Origin: an uncultured Clostridia bacterium
GTDB lineage: Bacteria; Bacillota; Clostridia; TANB77; CAG-508
DNA: 64,000 nt
Assembly: GCA_934120135.1 (NCBI GenBank)
Contig: CAKOTK010000004.1
Span: forward strand, 1-64,000
Reading direction: 5' to 3'
Shown piece by piece: positions 25,022 through 34,266 of the stretch. The translations under genes were made by a program, and so were the position numbers. Numbering within the stretch: position 1 is the stretch's first letter; every line of letters begins with the position of its first letter. A model generated the notes under the pieces. It did not search any database. It had not been told where the DNA came from and saw nothing but the letters and a program-made list of their open reading frames with translations.

Positions 25022-26092
25022 TTATTTTTTAGCTTTTAATTCTTCAAGAATATCTTCATATGTTTTGTCTATTTCAATTTCAAATTTGCCTTTTTTTATG
25101 TTTTCGTCCGGTTTTACAATTACATCAACATCATAGAATTCTTTTAATTTCAACACATTTTCTTTTTTATGTCCTATAATATTATTTATGTTTTCTGGAT
25201 TTGCTTTAATTGTTACTTGCATGACCTTTATATTGAACTTCTTTATTTTTTGCACAATTTCATCATACCACATTCCAGACTCAACTAATTGTCTAAATGC
25301 TGGATGATATGGTCCTGCAATTACTTGACTGCTCTCTTCTGAAGGGTCTGTAATTTCTTCTGTATTTTGGAGTCCTATTCTTATTACTTCAATTCTAGCA
25401 TTGTTAAATAGTTGCATTATGTCTTTTGCTCTGTCCACAGCTTGTTCAACTGTTAGTGGTATGTATTCCCCTTGTTCATATTCCTTTGCTAAAGGAGTAT
25501 TTTTTATAACAAGTACAGGGTATATTCTTACAATTTTAGGCTTTAGCTTTATTAAAGCTTTTGCAGTATTTATTTCATCTAGTTTAGTACTCTCTGGAAG
25601 TCCTATCATCATTTGGTGTCCTAATGTAAAGCCGTAAAGTCTAATAAGTTTTGAAGCTTTTTTTACATCTTCAAAAGTGTGCCCTCTTTGGCATTTAGCT
25701 AGAATATAATCATTTGCCGACTGAACTCCAAGCTCAATAGTTTTTACATTATATTTTTTTAACCTTTTTAAAATTGATTTATCAATATAATCTGGTCTTG
25801 TTGATAGTCTTATACTATTCACTCTTCCCTGCTTTATAAACTCATTAGCTGCTTCTAATAATTCGTTTTGTTTCCTCTCGTCAATTGCTGTAAAGCTACC
25901 ACCATAAAATGCTACTTCTACATATTTTGAATCATCTTTAAAGTTTTTTAAATAATATTCTATTGTTTCTTTTACATCATTTGCAGTTACTTGTTTAGTT
26001 TGTCCACTAATTTCTTTTTGGTTGCAAAAAGTACATTGATGTGGGCATCCTAAATGCGGTACAAAAATTGGTATAATATATTCTTTTTTCAT
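25022..26092 (-). CDS. Elp3-like radical SAM protein
   Basis: 356 aa. The radical-SAM cluster motif is CPHQCTFC (C-x3-C-x2-C) near residue 16, with FYGGSFTA as the SAM-binding glycine motif and ELGVQSANDYIL typical of the Elp3/HemN-like group. C-terminal region lacks the Elp3 acetyltransferase domain. Often found next to rnc in Clostridia, as here (18 bp from it); the substrate is unknown, and a role in RNA modification is a guess from family resemblance. Confidence 0.88.
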   Translation of the reverse strand: MKKEYIIPIFVPHLGCPHQCTFCNQKEISGQTKQVTANDVKETIEYYLKNFKDDSKYVEVAFYGGSFTAIDERKQNELLEAANEFIKQGRVNSIRLSTRPDYIDKSILKRLKKYNVKTIELGVQSANDYILAKCQRGHTFEDVKKASKLIRLYGFTLGHQMMIGLPESTKLDEINTAKALIKLKPKIVRIYPVLVIKNTPLAKEYEQGEYIPLTVEQAVDRAKDIMQLFNNARIEVIRIGLQNTEEITDPSEESSQVIAGPYHPAFRQLVESGMWYDEIVQKIKKFNIKVMQVTIKANPENINNIIGHKKENVLKLKEFYDVDVIVKPDENIKKGKFEIEIDKTYEDILEELKAKK

Positions 26093-26110
26093 TTCTACCT
26101 CCTACTACAA

Positions 26111-26779
26111 CTATGCTAATTTTTCTAAGGCTTTTTCAGCAGCTTGCATTTCCGCTTGTTTCTTAGTTTTTCCTTCTCCCATTGCTAATGCTTTTCCATC
26201 ACAATATACTTCAACTGTAAAAGATTTATCATGATCTGGACCACTGGTTTTTATTACTTCATAATTTATATGGACAGTTCCATGTTCCTGCAATTTTTCT
26301 TGTAGTACTGTTTTGTGATCTTTCATTCCAACATTTTTACTAGAAGCTTCCACAGCCTCTGCTAGGTTTGTTACAATAAATTTTTCTGCCTCTTCTAGTC
26401 CACTATCAAAATATATTGCAGCAATAACAGCTTCAACACTATCAGCTAAAATTGCTGGCTTTGTTCTGCCATTGCTTACATCCTCACTTTTTCCTAAGTA
26501 CAAGAAATCACTAAAATGATGTTTTTGTGCTACTATATATAAGCTATCTTCACATACAACTTCTGCCCTCACTTTAGTCATTTCTCCTTCTTTTAAATGT
26601 GGATAATGGCTATAAATATATTTACTTGATAAAAACTCTAAAATACTATCTCCTAAAAATTCAAGTTTTTCATTGCTATCCACATGATGTTCATATGCAT
26701 ATGAAGTATGTGTTAATGCATTTTTTAATAGGTTTTTATCTTTAAATGTATAACCAATGCTTTCTTCTAATTGCTCCAT
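26111..26779 (-). CDS. rnc: Ribonuclease III
   Basis: 222 aa from the ATG at 26779, which follows AGGAGTG; the 26 earlier codons are hydrophobic and lack an RBS. Catalytic domain with the signature NEKLEFLGDSILEF and the second acidic motif LADSVEAVIAAIYFD, then a double-stranded RNA-binding domain (about 155-222, KTVLQEKLQ to KKQAEMQAAEKALEKL). Processes rRNA and structured mRNAs. Confidence 0.97.
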   Translation of the reverse strand: MEQLEESIGYTFKDKNLLKNALTHTSYAYEHHVDSNEKLEFLGDSILEFLSSKYIYSHYPHLKEGEMTKVRAEVVCEDSLYIVAQKHHFSDFLYLGKSEDVSNGRTKPAILADSVEAVIAAIYFDSGLEEAEKFIVTNLAEAVEASSKNVGMKDHKTVLQEKLQEHGTVHINYEVIKTSGPDHDKSFTVEVYCDGKALAMGEGKTKKQAEMQAAEKALEKLA

Positions 26780-26935
26780 CTTCTCACTCCTCTCTTTACT
26801 ATTATACAATATTTTAACCAAAAAGCAAAGGAAATATAAAAAATACAAAATTTTCACATTTTTTTCACAAATATATTGTATGATAATTATGTTTTAAGAT
26901 AAAATATATTTATATAAATTTGGAGGTAATTATCA

Positions 26936-28207
26936 ATGGATGATGAAAACAATAATCAAGAATTTAAAAGCATGAGCCCTACTACAACAGAAGCAAATTA
27001 CAAAGCTTTTAATGAACCTAAAAAGAAAAAATCAAATGGAGCAGGATTTGGTAAAGTTGTAATACTGCCTTTCGTATGTGGAGTACTTGGTGCAGCTCTT
27101 ACAGTTGGACTTTGTGTAAATGTTCCAAGTATTAAACAAGCATTTTTAGAAAAACTAGTTGTTACAGATTCTTCTAATAAAGATAATAATTCTAGTGAAA
27201 ATAGCTCTACTAATTTAAATACACAACTTATTTCACTTCAAGGATATTCAGACACAGCTGTTGGAGTTGCAAAAAAAGTACAACCATCAATTGTTGCTAT
27301 TAGTGTAGAGTATTCAGTTAATTCAATTTTTAACCGTTCTTCTACTACTGCAACTGCAAAAGGTTCTGGAATTATTATAAGTGAAGATGGATATATTTTA
27401 ACAAATAACCATGTTGTTAATTCAACAAGTTCAAACGCAAGTTCTTTTTATGAAATCGAAAAGGCAAATAAAGTTACTGTAAAATTGTACAATGACGATA
27501 AAGAATATGAAGGAAAAATAGTAGGAACTGATTCTCAAACAGATTTAGCTGTTATTAAAATAGATAAAGATGGTTTAACTGCTGCCGAACTTGGTGATTC
27601 TGACTCAGTACAAGTTGGTGAATTTGCAATGACTGTAGGTAGTCCTTTAGGATTAGATAATAGTGTAACTGCTGGTATTATTAGTGCTGTTAACAGAGAT
27701 GTTACAGATAGTGATGGAAATAAATATACTGCAATTCAAACAGATGCTGCTATAAACTCTGGTAATAGTGGTGGCGCATTAGTAAATAGTAAAGGGCAAG
27801 TAATTGGTGTTAATACCTTAAAACTTTCTGGTACAGGTGTTGAAGGTGTTGGTTTTGCTATTCCAATTAATTCAACTAAAAGTATTTATGAACAACTTAT
27901 TCAATACAGCAAAGTAAAAAGACCATATATTGGAGTTGGTGGTATTGATTTAGACGAGAAAACTGCTAAAGCTAATAACTTAGTAGTTGGTGTATATATT
28001 AAAACTATAGAAGATTTTTCTGCTGGTGAAAAGGCTGGCTTAAAGATTGGAGACGTTATTATTGAGGCTGATGGAACTAAAGTTTCAACAATGGATGAAC
28101 TAAATGAAATTAAAAACAAAAAACAAATTGGAGATACTATAAATCTTAAAGTTTATCGTGATGGAAAAGAAAAGACTATAACTGTTACTCTTCAGGAACA
28201 ACCATAA
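26936..28207 (+). CDS. htrA: HtrA/DegP-type serine protease
   Basis: 423 aa, membrane-anchored trypsin-like quality-control protease facing outward. Cytoplasmic N-terminus (about 1-38), one membrane helix (about 40-62), a Ser/Asn-rich linker and the S1C domain with His159 (TNNHVV), Asp203 (SQTDLAVIK) and Ser278 (NSGNSGGAL). A single PDZ domain follows (about 325-420). Start chosen at the RBS GGAGG. Followed by a terminator that is also the left border of the defence island. Confidence 0.96.
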   Translation: MDDENNNQEFKSMSPTTTEANYKAFNEPKKKKSNGAGFGKVVILPFVCGVLGAALTVGLCVNVPSIKQAFLEKLVVTDSSNKDNNSSENSSTNLNTQLISLQGYSDTAVGVAKKVQPSIVAISVEYSVNSIFNRSSTTATAKGSGIIISEDGYILTNNHVVNSTSSNASSFYEIEKANKVTVKLYNDDKEYEGKIVGTDSQTDLAVIKIDKDGLTAAELGDSDSVQVGEFAMTVGSPLGLDNSVTAGIISAVNRDVTDSDGNKYTAIQTDAAINSGNSGGALVNSKGQVIGVNTLKLSGTGVEGVGFAIPINSTKSIYEQLIQYSKVKRPYIGVGGIDLDEKTAKANNLVVGVYIKTIEDFSAGEKAGLKIGDVIIEADGTKVSTMDELNEIKNKKQIGDTINLKVYRDGKEKTITVTLQEQP

Positions 28208-28250
28208 GTTACAAAGACATTAGAAAGCAACCAATAATGGTTGCTTTTTT
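28205..28250 (+). repeat. Left border repeat of the defence island (htrA terminator)
   Basis: From the htrA stop, TAAGTTAC is followed after ~13 nt by the hairpin AGCAACCA-ATAA-TGGTTGCT and a T run (28226-28250). A near copy with two compensated stem changes (AGCAGCCA/TGGCTGCT) and the same TAAGTTAC lies at 35289-35335, on the far side of the island. Confidence 0.7.
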
Positions 28251-28253
28251 CTA

Positions 28254-30593
28254 TTATATTCCCATTAAATTTTTATATTCTATAAGCATTAATTTTTCAT
28301 AATCATCAAACACTTCTGAATTTTCTATGTCATACTCTGATAACTTGCAATTGATACTCTTTATTTTCTCCACCATATCTTTTGAAAATCCATAGTCGTA
28401 GTATTCTACATACTCTTTATCCATACCTAAATTTTCTAATTTTTCGATAATTTCTTTTATATCTATCTCTTCATTATTTTCAAATATTATTGTGTTTTTA
28501 TTTATGAAAAAATAGTATACACTAGCAAATAATGAAATATAATATGGTATTTTATATTCTATAATATTTGTTATAAATTTAAATGTCTCTTCATATAGTT
28601 TATTGTCATTAAATTCATTATTTTTAAAATATTCTCTAATCCAACTTCTGCTGAATTCAAAGAGATCTAATTCTCTTCTTTTCTTTAATATATATTCTTT
28701 TTTATTATACAAAACTTTCTTTATATTACCACTTATATGCGACTTATACATTTCTCCCCATGTAAATTCACCATTTATACTGAATGCACTAACTGTATTA
28801 TAATTCCACTTAAATGGAATTCCTGCAGCCTTTAAAGCTTTAAAAATGTCCTCAATCCCTTCTAATATTCCAACATCTTCTTCTCCTGTTATTTTATCTA
28901 AAATTTCCTTGTATTTTTCCACATCATCTTGCTTTCTTAGAAAATCATATATTAGTATTTTCCATGTATTCGGTGCGCTTATTGAAATTCTACTTAGTTC
29001 ATCATAATTTAATTCATATGACTTAGCAATTTGATTTGTTTCTTCTAACTTTTCCTTTTCCTTTTCATTTAAGAATCTCTCATCTATTATCTCTAATTCA
29101 AAATCATCTCTTATTTTTTCACTATAATTTTTTATATAATTCGGATTGAATATTGATACTCCATTTGTAGAATTTTCTTTAACTATTTCATATGTATTAT
29201 CATTTAAGAAATATACATTTCCCAAATATTTTTTTCCAAATCTTCCTGCTCTTCCAGATATGTTTAATAATGCCATATCATTTAATCTTATATTTTTAGC
29301 AGTATATCCACTTGTTATTATTATATTATCTGCTGATGAGTTTACACCTTCAATAAATGCGGTTGTAACGATTAAACATCTTATAACATTTTTTTCGAAT
29401 AAATTAACTATTTCCTTCTTTACGTATCTAGGCATAGATGATATATATATCCCTATTCCGCTTTCCAATGCTTCTATAATATACCATGGCTTTGCATTTT
29501 CTATATTGTATGTTTCTTTTAAATGTTTTATAAAGTCATTGTATCTAACTTCATATTCATTTTTATTTAAAAAATTTAGATGTTGATTTTTTATTTCTTT
29601 TACAATATCTAGTATCTTTGAATATTCGCTTACATATATTACATTACTGTCATTATATAAACATTTGAGAATATTGGTCGTTTTATTACTTATATTAGTA
29701 TAATTACTAGCTTCAATTTTATATCCAACAAAAGCTCTTTTAAATTGTGTTACTGTAGAAACTAGAATATAATTGTGTTTTACATATTTTATCCTCCTAT
29801 TTAATTCTTTAATGTCATATTTATTCATATATTCTTGCATTGATATTTCCTTTTTATATGTAAAAGGCGATAATGTTATTATCTTCTTATTTTCACGACT
29901 AATTAATTCTAGTACTTTTCTAAACTTCATAGCTCTATTATCGATTACAGTATTATCATCACTTTTTCCATCATTTTCAATTTTATATACTTCATCCATT
30001 ATTATTAAATCTACATTATCTAAATTATTATATTCAAAATATGTCAAGAATTTTTCAGGAGTTAGGATTCTTATAGTATCTTTATAACTTTTTAATATAT
30101 TCACTGTTATTAAATATTTATAATTAATTTGTTTATTTAATTCTAGTAATTTTATATATAGTTCTTCAATTAGCGATTTAGTAGGTAATATAAAAATTAT
30201 ATTATTTAAATCTTTTAAATTTTGAATAATATATTCTATAACTAAACTTGTTTTTCCAAAAGATGTTGGTGCTGATATAATCGATTTTTGGCTCTTATAT
30301 ATATCATTAATTAATGAAAACTGTCCACTATTCAGGTATTTTAAATACTCTCCCTTATAGGTATTTAACTTTATTTCAAAAGAACTATATAAAAATTTAT
30401 CTTTGAATTCATGAATTTTCTCATCGCTAGCAAATCCATATAATTGAAACGCATCAATCAATATATATATTAAATTTTTATATTCTTCTTTATCTATCAA
30501 TTCACAAATTAGTTCTATTGCTTCCTCAATGTCGTCATCTATTATTATTTTATTTACTCTTTCTAAAATTTTTATATATTCCATTAATCCCAT
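28254..30593 (-). CDS. HamB-like superfamily 2 helicase (Hachiman-type)
   Basis: 779 aa. Helicase motif I SAPTSFGKTSL (about 107), Walker B as DEVY (IIMDEVYK), motif Ia IFILPTKSL, motif V ITSGYTAKNIR and motif VI SGRAGRFGKKYLG define a Ski2-like/DEAD-box SF2 motor. The long C-terminal helical part matches nothing recognised. Overlaps the upstream nuclease-like gene by 10 bp, so the two are co-translated. A nuclease plus an SF2 helicase of this size is the layout of Hachiman anti-phage defence (HamA/HamB). Assignment is from architecture, not from a search. Codon use is very A+T-rich. Confidence 0.65.
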   Translation of the reverse strand: MGLMEYIKILERVNKIIIDDDIEEAIELICELIDKEEYKNLIYILIDAFQLYGFASDEKIHEFKDKFLYSSFEIKLNTYKGEYLKYLNSGQFSLINDIYKSQKSIISAPTSFGKTSLVIEYIIQNLKDLNNIIFILPTKSLIEELYIKLLELNKQINYKYLITVNILKSYKDTIRILTPEKFLTYFEYNNLDNVDLIIMDEVYKIENDGKSDDNTVIDNRAMKFRKVLELISRENKKIITLSPFTYKKEISMQEYMNKYDIKELNRRIKYVKHNYILVSTVTQFKRAFVGYKIEASNYTNISNKTTNILKCLYNDSNVIYVSEYSKILDIVKEIKNQHLNFLNKNEYEVRYNDFIKHLKETYNIENAKPWYIIEALESGIGIYISSMPRYVKKEIVNLFEKNVIRCLIVTTAFIEGVNSSADNIIITSGYTAKNIRLNDMALLNISGRAGRFGKKYLGNVYFLNDNTYEIVKENSTNGVSIFNPNYIKNYSEKIRDDFELEIIDERFLNEKEKEKLEETNQIAKSYELNYDELSRISISAPNTWKILIYDFLRKQDDVEKYKEILDKITGEEDVGILEGIEDIFKALKAAGIPFKWNYNTVSAFSINGEFTWGEMYKSHISGNIKKVLYNKKEYILKKRRELDLFEFSRSWIREYFKNNEFNDNKLYEETFKFITNIIEYKIPYYISLFASVYYFFINKNTIIFENNEEIDIKEIIEKLENLGMDKEYVEYYDYGFSKDMVEKIKSINCKLSEYDIENSEVFDDYEKLMLIEYKNLMGI

Positions 30594-31504
30594 TCCTCCA
30601 TTTTATTTTTTAAATCCATTGATGTATTAAATGTTGGAATAAAAACAACTTCTATGCTATAATTTTCTATTTCTGTCCTTTTTATCTTATTATTAAATTC
30701 ATTAACTATTTCGCTAATAGATTCTTTAAAATCTTTTATATTTCTATCTCTACTTTGCTTAAAAATCGCAAAATAAACAAACTTGCAAGAATATCCTAGC
30801 TTGTTTATACAATCTATAAATTCTAGTTTTTCCTTCCATCTCTTGGCATTAAATTTATTTATTAAATTTTGAACTTCTTCACTTCTTACTTTATCTAATC
30901 CAAACTGTCTATTAATCACGAAATCCATATATCCATTTATATATTCTTTATTCAGATGTTCATGCTCTCCTGATATATCACCTTTTAAATCTTCCTTTGC
31001 TCGAAATAATGATCCAACAAATTTAGCTTCTGATAATATGATATTTAATTTATTATTTATTTCTTCACATGCAACAATATCAATTCCTTGATTCTCCCAA
31101 TTTCCACTATTATAAGTTCTCCTTGATAGGTAAGTCAAAAATATTTCTTTATTTATTATATTTTTTATATAATAATCATTAAATAATTCTCCAAATATTC
31201 CATTACTTCTTGTTTTTCTATTTGGAATAATATCACTTTTATATATGTATTTTGCATCATTTTTCAATTGTTGACTTATATCCTTTTCTAAATCATATAA
31301 ACTAATCACGTCAAAATTCATAACATAAAATGGTAAGTATTCCTGGAAAACTTTTTTAAAGTTTTCCAGTTCTTGTTCTGTTGAAAAGTCATACAAATAT
31401 ACCTTAGCTATTTTATCATTTTCTAATTTTGTTTCATTTACAAAAATTAATGGTGAACACACTTTTTTATAGTATTCCTTTAATCCTTCTATTTTCTCTT
31501 CCAT
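30584..31504 (-). CDS. HamA-like (DUF1837) PD-(D/E)xK nuclease
   Basis: 306 aa. A conserved FGELFNDYY helix is followed by GIDIVACEE and IILSEAKF, which read as the Asp and Glu-x-Lys of a PD-(D/E)xK nuclease core and resemble DUF1837 of HamA. The remainder is mostly helical. In Hachiman systems HamA is the DNA-degrading effector held in check by the HamB helicase until infection. Preceded by a terminator-like hairpin (31532-31563), so it has its own promoter. Moderately confident of the nuclease fold, less so of the named system. Confidence 0.6.
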   Translation of the reverse strand: MEEKIEGLKEYYKKVCSPLIFVNETKLENDKIAKVYLYDFSTEQELENFKKVFQEYLPFYVMNFDVISLYDLEKDISQQLKNDAKYIYKSDIIPNRKTRSNGIFGELFNDYYIKNIINKEIFLTYLSRRTYNSGNWENQGIDIVACEEINNKLNIILSEAKFVGSLFRAKEDLKGDISGEHEHLNKEYINGYMDFVINRQFGLDKVRSEEVQNLINKFNAKRWKEKLEFIDCINKLGYSCKFVYFAIFKQSRDRNIKDFKESISEIVNEFNNKIKRTEIENYSIEVVFIPTFNTSMDLKNKMEEWD

Positions 31505-31531
31505 TCCCGTACCTTCTTAAAATTCATATAC

Positions 31532-31563
31532 AAAAAGTGACCCCTCTTCTTCGGATCACTTTT
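31532..31563 (-). terminator. Hairpin before hamA, terminator or attenuator
   Basis: AAAAGTGATCC pairs with GGGGTCACTTTT around an 8-10-nt loop, followed on the minus strand by T5. It would stop read-through from the methyltransferase into the nuclease gene. Confidence 0.65.
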
Positions 31564-31589
31564 CTTGGGTAATTTTTGTTATATTGTAT

Positions 31590-31640
31590 CATATTTTGTC
31601 TAATTTTGTCTATGGGTGTATTTTGTCGTTTATTGTCGAA
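31590..31640. repeat. TTTTGTC repeat cluster upstream of the nuclease-helicase pair
   Basis: Four copies of (A/T)TTGTC lie in 50 bp (ATTTTGTCTA, ATTTTGTCTA, ATTTTGTCGT, TTATTGTCGA). They surround the likely promoter region of hamA and may be regulator-binding sites. Confidence 0.4.
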
Positions 31641-31642
31641 TA

Positions 31643-32134
31643 TTATAACTTAAATATAAATATATATTCATGAGCTAACAAATAGAAGTCTCTATTTAAA
31701 TTTTGACTCCAATAATCTGTTCTTTTACACTTATGCTGTTCTTTTATAATTATTTCTTTTAATGTGAATCCTGTTTGAATAAAAATATTCATGATATAAA
31801 AACCTAATGGAATAACATTTTTATTTTTCCTAATGTCTCCTATTAAAATTGCACAGTACTTATCTTTCTTTAAGATTCTAAAACATTCTTTTGAAAATAA
31901 TTTCATTCGCTTTAAAAATTCATTTAATTCTAATCTTGATAAATCTTCTTTAATATCTTTACTATATTTAATAATATTAGCATATGGTGGATGTGCAAAT
32001 ATAAAGTCTATACAATTATCTGGCACTATTCCTTTCAAATTGGTCGAATTTGCTCTTATTAATTTTGGTTCGTATAAGTTGTTGCTTTCAAAACTTATTC
32101 GTTCTTTTGCGATTTTAAGTGCTTCTATATTCAC
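31643..32134 (-). pseudogene. Frameshifted DNA methyltransferase, C-terminal part
   Basis: 163 codons carrying the catalytic HPPY motif (FIFAHPPYANIIKYS), LIGDIRKN and the target-handling end of an HPPY-type N4/N6 methyltransferase. The upstream frame (32115-32378) supplies the SAM-binding half. Removing one A from the AAAA near 32153 makes one frame reading LLNRKAYGIDVNIEALKIAKE. As sequenced the enzyme is broken. Confidence 0.7.
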
Positions 32135-32378
32135 ATCTATTCCGTACGCCTTTTCTATTAAGTAGCTTTGTTTCTATCATCGTAGTTCCGCTTCCACAAA
32201 AAGTATCTAATATTATTTCTCCTTCTTTTGTATATTTTAAAATTAAATTTCTAGGAACTTGTGGTGGACAATTGCCTCTATAATCTCCCTTATGTGTTGC
32301 CCAATTTCCTCTTTCTGTAAAATTCCATATCGTTGTATCTTCTAATTTAAATTGTTCTGGTTTATATTTCAAATTCAT
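32115..32378 (-). pseudogene. Frameshifted DNA methyltransferase, N-terminal part
   Basis: Begins MNLKYKPEQF after AGGAGG and carries TTIWNFTERGNWATHKGDYRG and the SAM-binding motif DTFCGSGTTMIE, then runs out of frame at RKGVRNRCEYRST. It belongs with 31643-32134. It follows a hairpin terminator after the restriction gene, so it is a separate unit in the island. Specificity cannot be told; the HPPY class includes orphan and type II methyltransferases. Confidence 0.7.
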
Positions 32379-32400
32379 TCCTCCTTTTAAAATGCATAAA

Positions 32401-32424
32401 GGGACAACTAATAAAAGTTGCCCC
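32401..32424 (-). terminator. Terminator of the restriction-modification operon
   Basis: GGGGCAACT/AGTTGTCCC stem followed by TTTA on the minus strand, 24 bp after the restriction-enzyme stop. Confidence 0.6.
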
Positions 32425-32447
32425 CACAATCTTTCTTTTTTTATTTA

Positions 32448-32975
32448 TTAATCCTCTTCTGGTACTGGTAGTCCCAATTTCTTTAATGGTATATATTCAA
32501 AATAATATTGACATCTTACACTTATTATATAATCTAATACATCTTTATACTGTGGTTTTTTGAACCATTCACTTAATAGATATACATATTCTACTTCTAT
32601 ATTAGCCCTTGATAGTAGTTTTTGATATTGTTTCTTCTTAAAGTCACATGTTTGCAATTTTTCATCTACAGAACCTGCGACTTGTTGAAATTTACATTCT
32701 ATAATAAATAGTGTATTATCAACTATAACATATATACAATCATCTGGTAATAGTTGTTTTGATATTATTTCTTTCCAATTTATATTATATTCTTCTAAAA
32801 AAATATAAAATTGATGTTTTTTAAATACTCTAGCTACTAGCTCATCATTGTAATAGACCTTATCATTTTCAACTTTATACCCTTTTTGTTTACTCAAAAA
32901 AGTGGATAAATCTGTTTTTCCTTCAAAGGCTAAACCAGTTAAAGTATTTGCTCCTCCTACTCCATCTTTTATCAT
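32448..32975 (-). CDS. Type II restriction endonuclease (PD-(D/E)xK)
   Basis: 175 aa. N-terminus GVGGANTLTGLAFEGKTDL resembles the start of several small PD-(D/E)xK restriction enzymes. The active site reads IVDNTLFIIECKFQ (Asp...Glu-Cys-Lys) near residue 112. It overlaps the preceding methyltransferase by 4 bp, the position of the endonuclease in DpnII/MboI-like operons. Recognition of GATC is inferred from the Dam-type methyltransferase of the same operon. Confidence 0.75.
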   Translation of the reverse strand: MIKDGVGGANTLTGLAFEGKTDLSTFLSKQKGYKVENDKVYYNDELVARVFKKHQFYIFLEEYNINWKEIISKQLLPDDCIYVIVDNTLFIIECKFQQVAGSVDEKLQTCDFKKKQYQKLLSRANIEVEYVYLLSEWFKKPQYKDVLDYIISVRCQYYFEYIPLKKLGLPVPEED

Positions 32976-33763
32976 TTCATTGCCTCCTTCATTTCTTCAT
33001 ATCTTTTTATAGATAAATCTAGATATTCTTTTTCTCTTTCCACTCCAATATAATTTCTCCCTAATTTATATGCTGCAATTCCTGTTGTTCCACTACCGTT
33101 AAAAGGATCTAAAACTATATCGTTTTCTTTTGTTGATGCTAATATTATTTTATATAGTATTTCTAATGGCTTTTGTGTTGGATGTTTTCCACATTTCTTT
33201 TCTGATGGTTTTATTAAACTTGTAGTCCATACATCTTTCATTTGTTTTCCATTATTTATTTGTTTCATTAAATCATAATTAAATTTATATTTACAATTTT
33301 TTATATCTTTTCTTGCCCAAAGAATTGTTTCTGTAGAATGTGTAAATGTTTTACAAGCTAAATTGGGTGGTGGATTTGTCTTTTGCCATGTTATATTGTT
33401 TATTATCTTAAATCCTTCTTCCTCTAATGCCATTCCTATTGAATATATATTATGAAGTGTTCCACTTATCCAAATTGTCCCATCATCTTTTAAAATTCTA
33501 TAACATTGTTTTATCCATTTTTTATTAAAGTTATGTTTCTCTTTTAATGTATCTGCTTTGTCCCATTCTCCTTTATTTACAGTTATCATTTTCCCACTAC
33601 TACATGTTATACCATCATTAGATAGAAAATATGGTGGATCTGCAAATATCGTATCTATTGTTTTATCTTCAAACTTTTTTAATATTTTAAATGTATCACC
33701 TTTTATTAACTTAAATTTTTCTTCATTAAAATAATATCTAATTATATCTTTAGATTTTTGCAC
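32972..33763 (-). CDS. Beta-class DNA methyltransferase (DpnA-like)
   Basis: 263 aa. The catalytic motif comes first (FADPPYFLSNDG, DPPY at about residue 42) and the SAM-binding motif last (LDPFNGSGTTGIAA), which is the beta-class order. The group includes the second, single-strand-acting methyltransferase (DpnA) of DpnII systems, also with the WQKTNPPPNLACKTFTHSTE segment. Protects incoming unmethylated DNA during transformation in that system. Between the 165-aa accessory gene and the endonuclease in one operon. Confidence 0.85.
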   Translation of the reverse strand: MQKSKDIIRYYFNEEKFKLIKGDTFKILKKFEDKTIDTIFADPPYFLSNDGITCSSGKMITVNKGEWDKADTLKEKHNFNKKWIKQCYRILKDDGTIWISGTLHNIYSIGMALEEEGFKIINNITWQKTNPPPNLACKTFTHSTETILWARKDIKNCKYKFNYDLMKQINNGKQMKDVWTTSLIKPSEKKCGKHPTQKPLEILYKIILASTKENDIVLDPFNGSGTTGIAAYKLGRNYIGVEREKEYLDLSIKRYEEMKEAMK

Positions 33764-34249
33764 TTAAAACCCTCTTTCAATGCATATTTTATCTATATCT
33801 CTCCATCTCATTCCTTTCATAAAAATTGCTGACTCTTCTATTGTCTTATTTTCTTTTAATAAGGAATAAACTCCTAATCTTTTTATTCTTTTGCCTAGTT
33901 TCGAATACTCTTTGTTTTCTTCGGATATCATTGCCATATATAATATAGAAAACATTATATCAACTTCTAATATGTCTTGTTCATCATATTCATTTGCAAT
34001 TTGTGTTATATATATTAATACATCTTCATTTATATTTCTTTCAGTTCTATCATATATTTTAACATAATCATGATATAGTTTATCAACTCCATATTTTAAA
34101 GAAAATTGGTATAAATCGTTAAAATAATCTGTGTCTTTTGGTGCTTTTCTAATACCTTCAATATTTGTATAGTATACACACCATCCATCAAAACTTCCTC
34201 TGTTATATTCTAAAAAAGAACCATCATTAAATTTCTTTATTATTTCCAT
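33764..34249 (-). CDS. Uncharacterised protein of the restriction operon
   Basis: 161 aa from the ATG at 34249, with GGAG 6 bp upstream. Mostly alpha-helical with an N-terminal beta part (KFNDGSFLEYNRGSFDGWCVYYTN) and a C-terminal KGMRWRDIDKICIERGF. No catalytic motif is visible. It adjoins the next methyltransferase with 0 bp spacing and lies within the same operon, so it is likely a restriction accessory, regulator or inhibitor rather than a passenger (inference). Family not recognised with certainty. Confidence 0.7.
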   Translation of the reverse strand: MEIIKKFNDGSFLEYNRGSFDGWCVYYTNIEGIRKAPKDTDYFNDLYQFSLKYGVDKLYHDYVKIYDRTERNINEDVLIYITQIANEYDEQDILEVDIMFSILYMAMISEENKEYSKLGKRIKRLGVYSLLKENKTIEESAIFMKGMRWRDIDKICIERGF

Positions 34250-34266
34250 TTGTATCTCCATTTTTA

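Noticed and set aside
29146..29586. 146-codon frame antisense to the helicase
   Set aside because: Shadow of the helicase gene; no RBS or recognisable motif.
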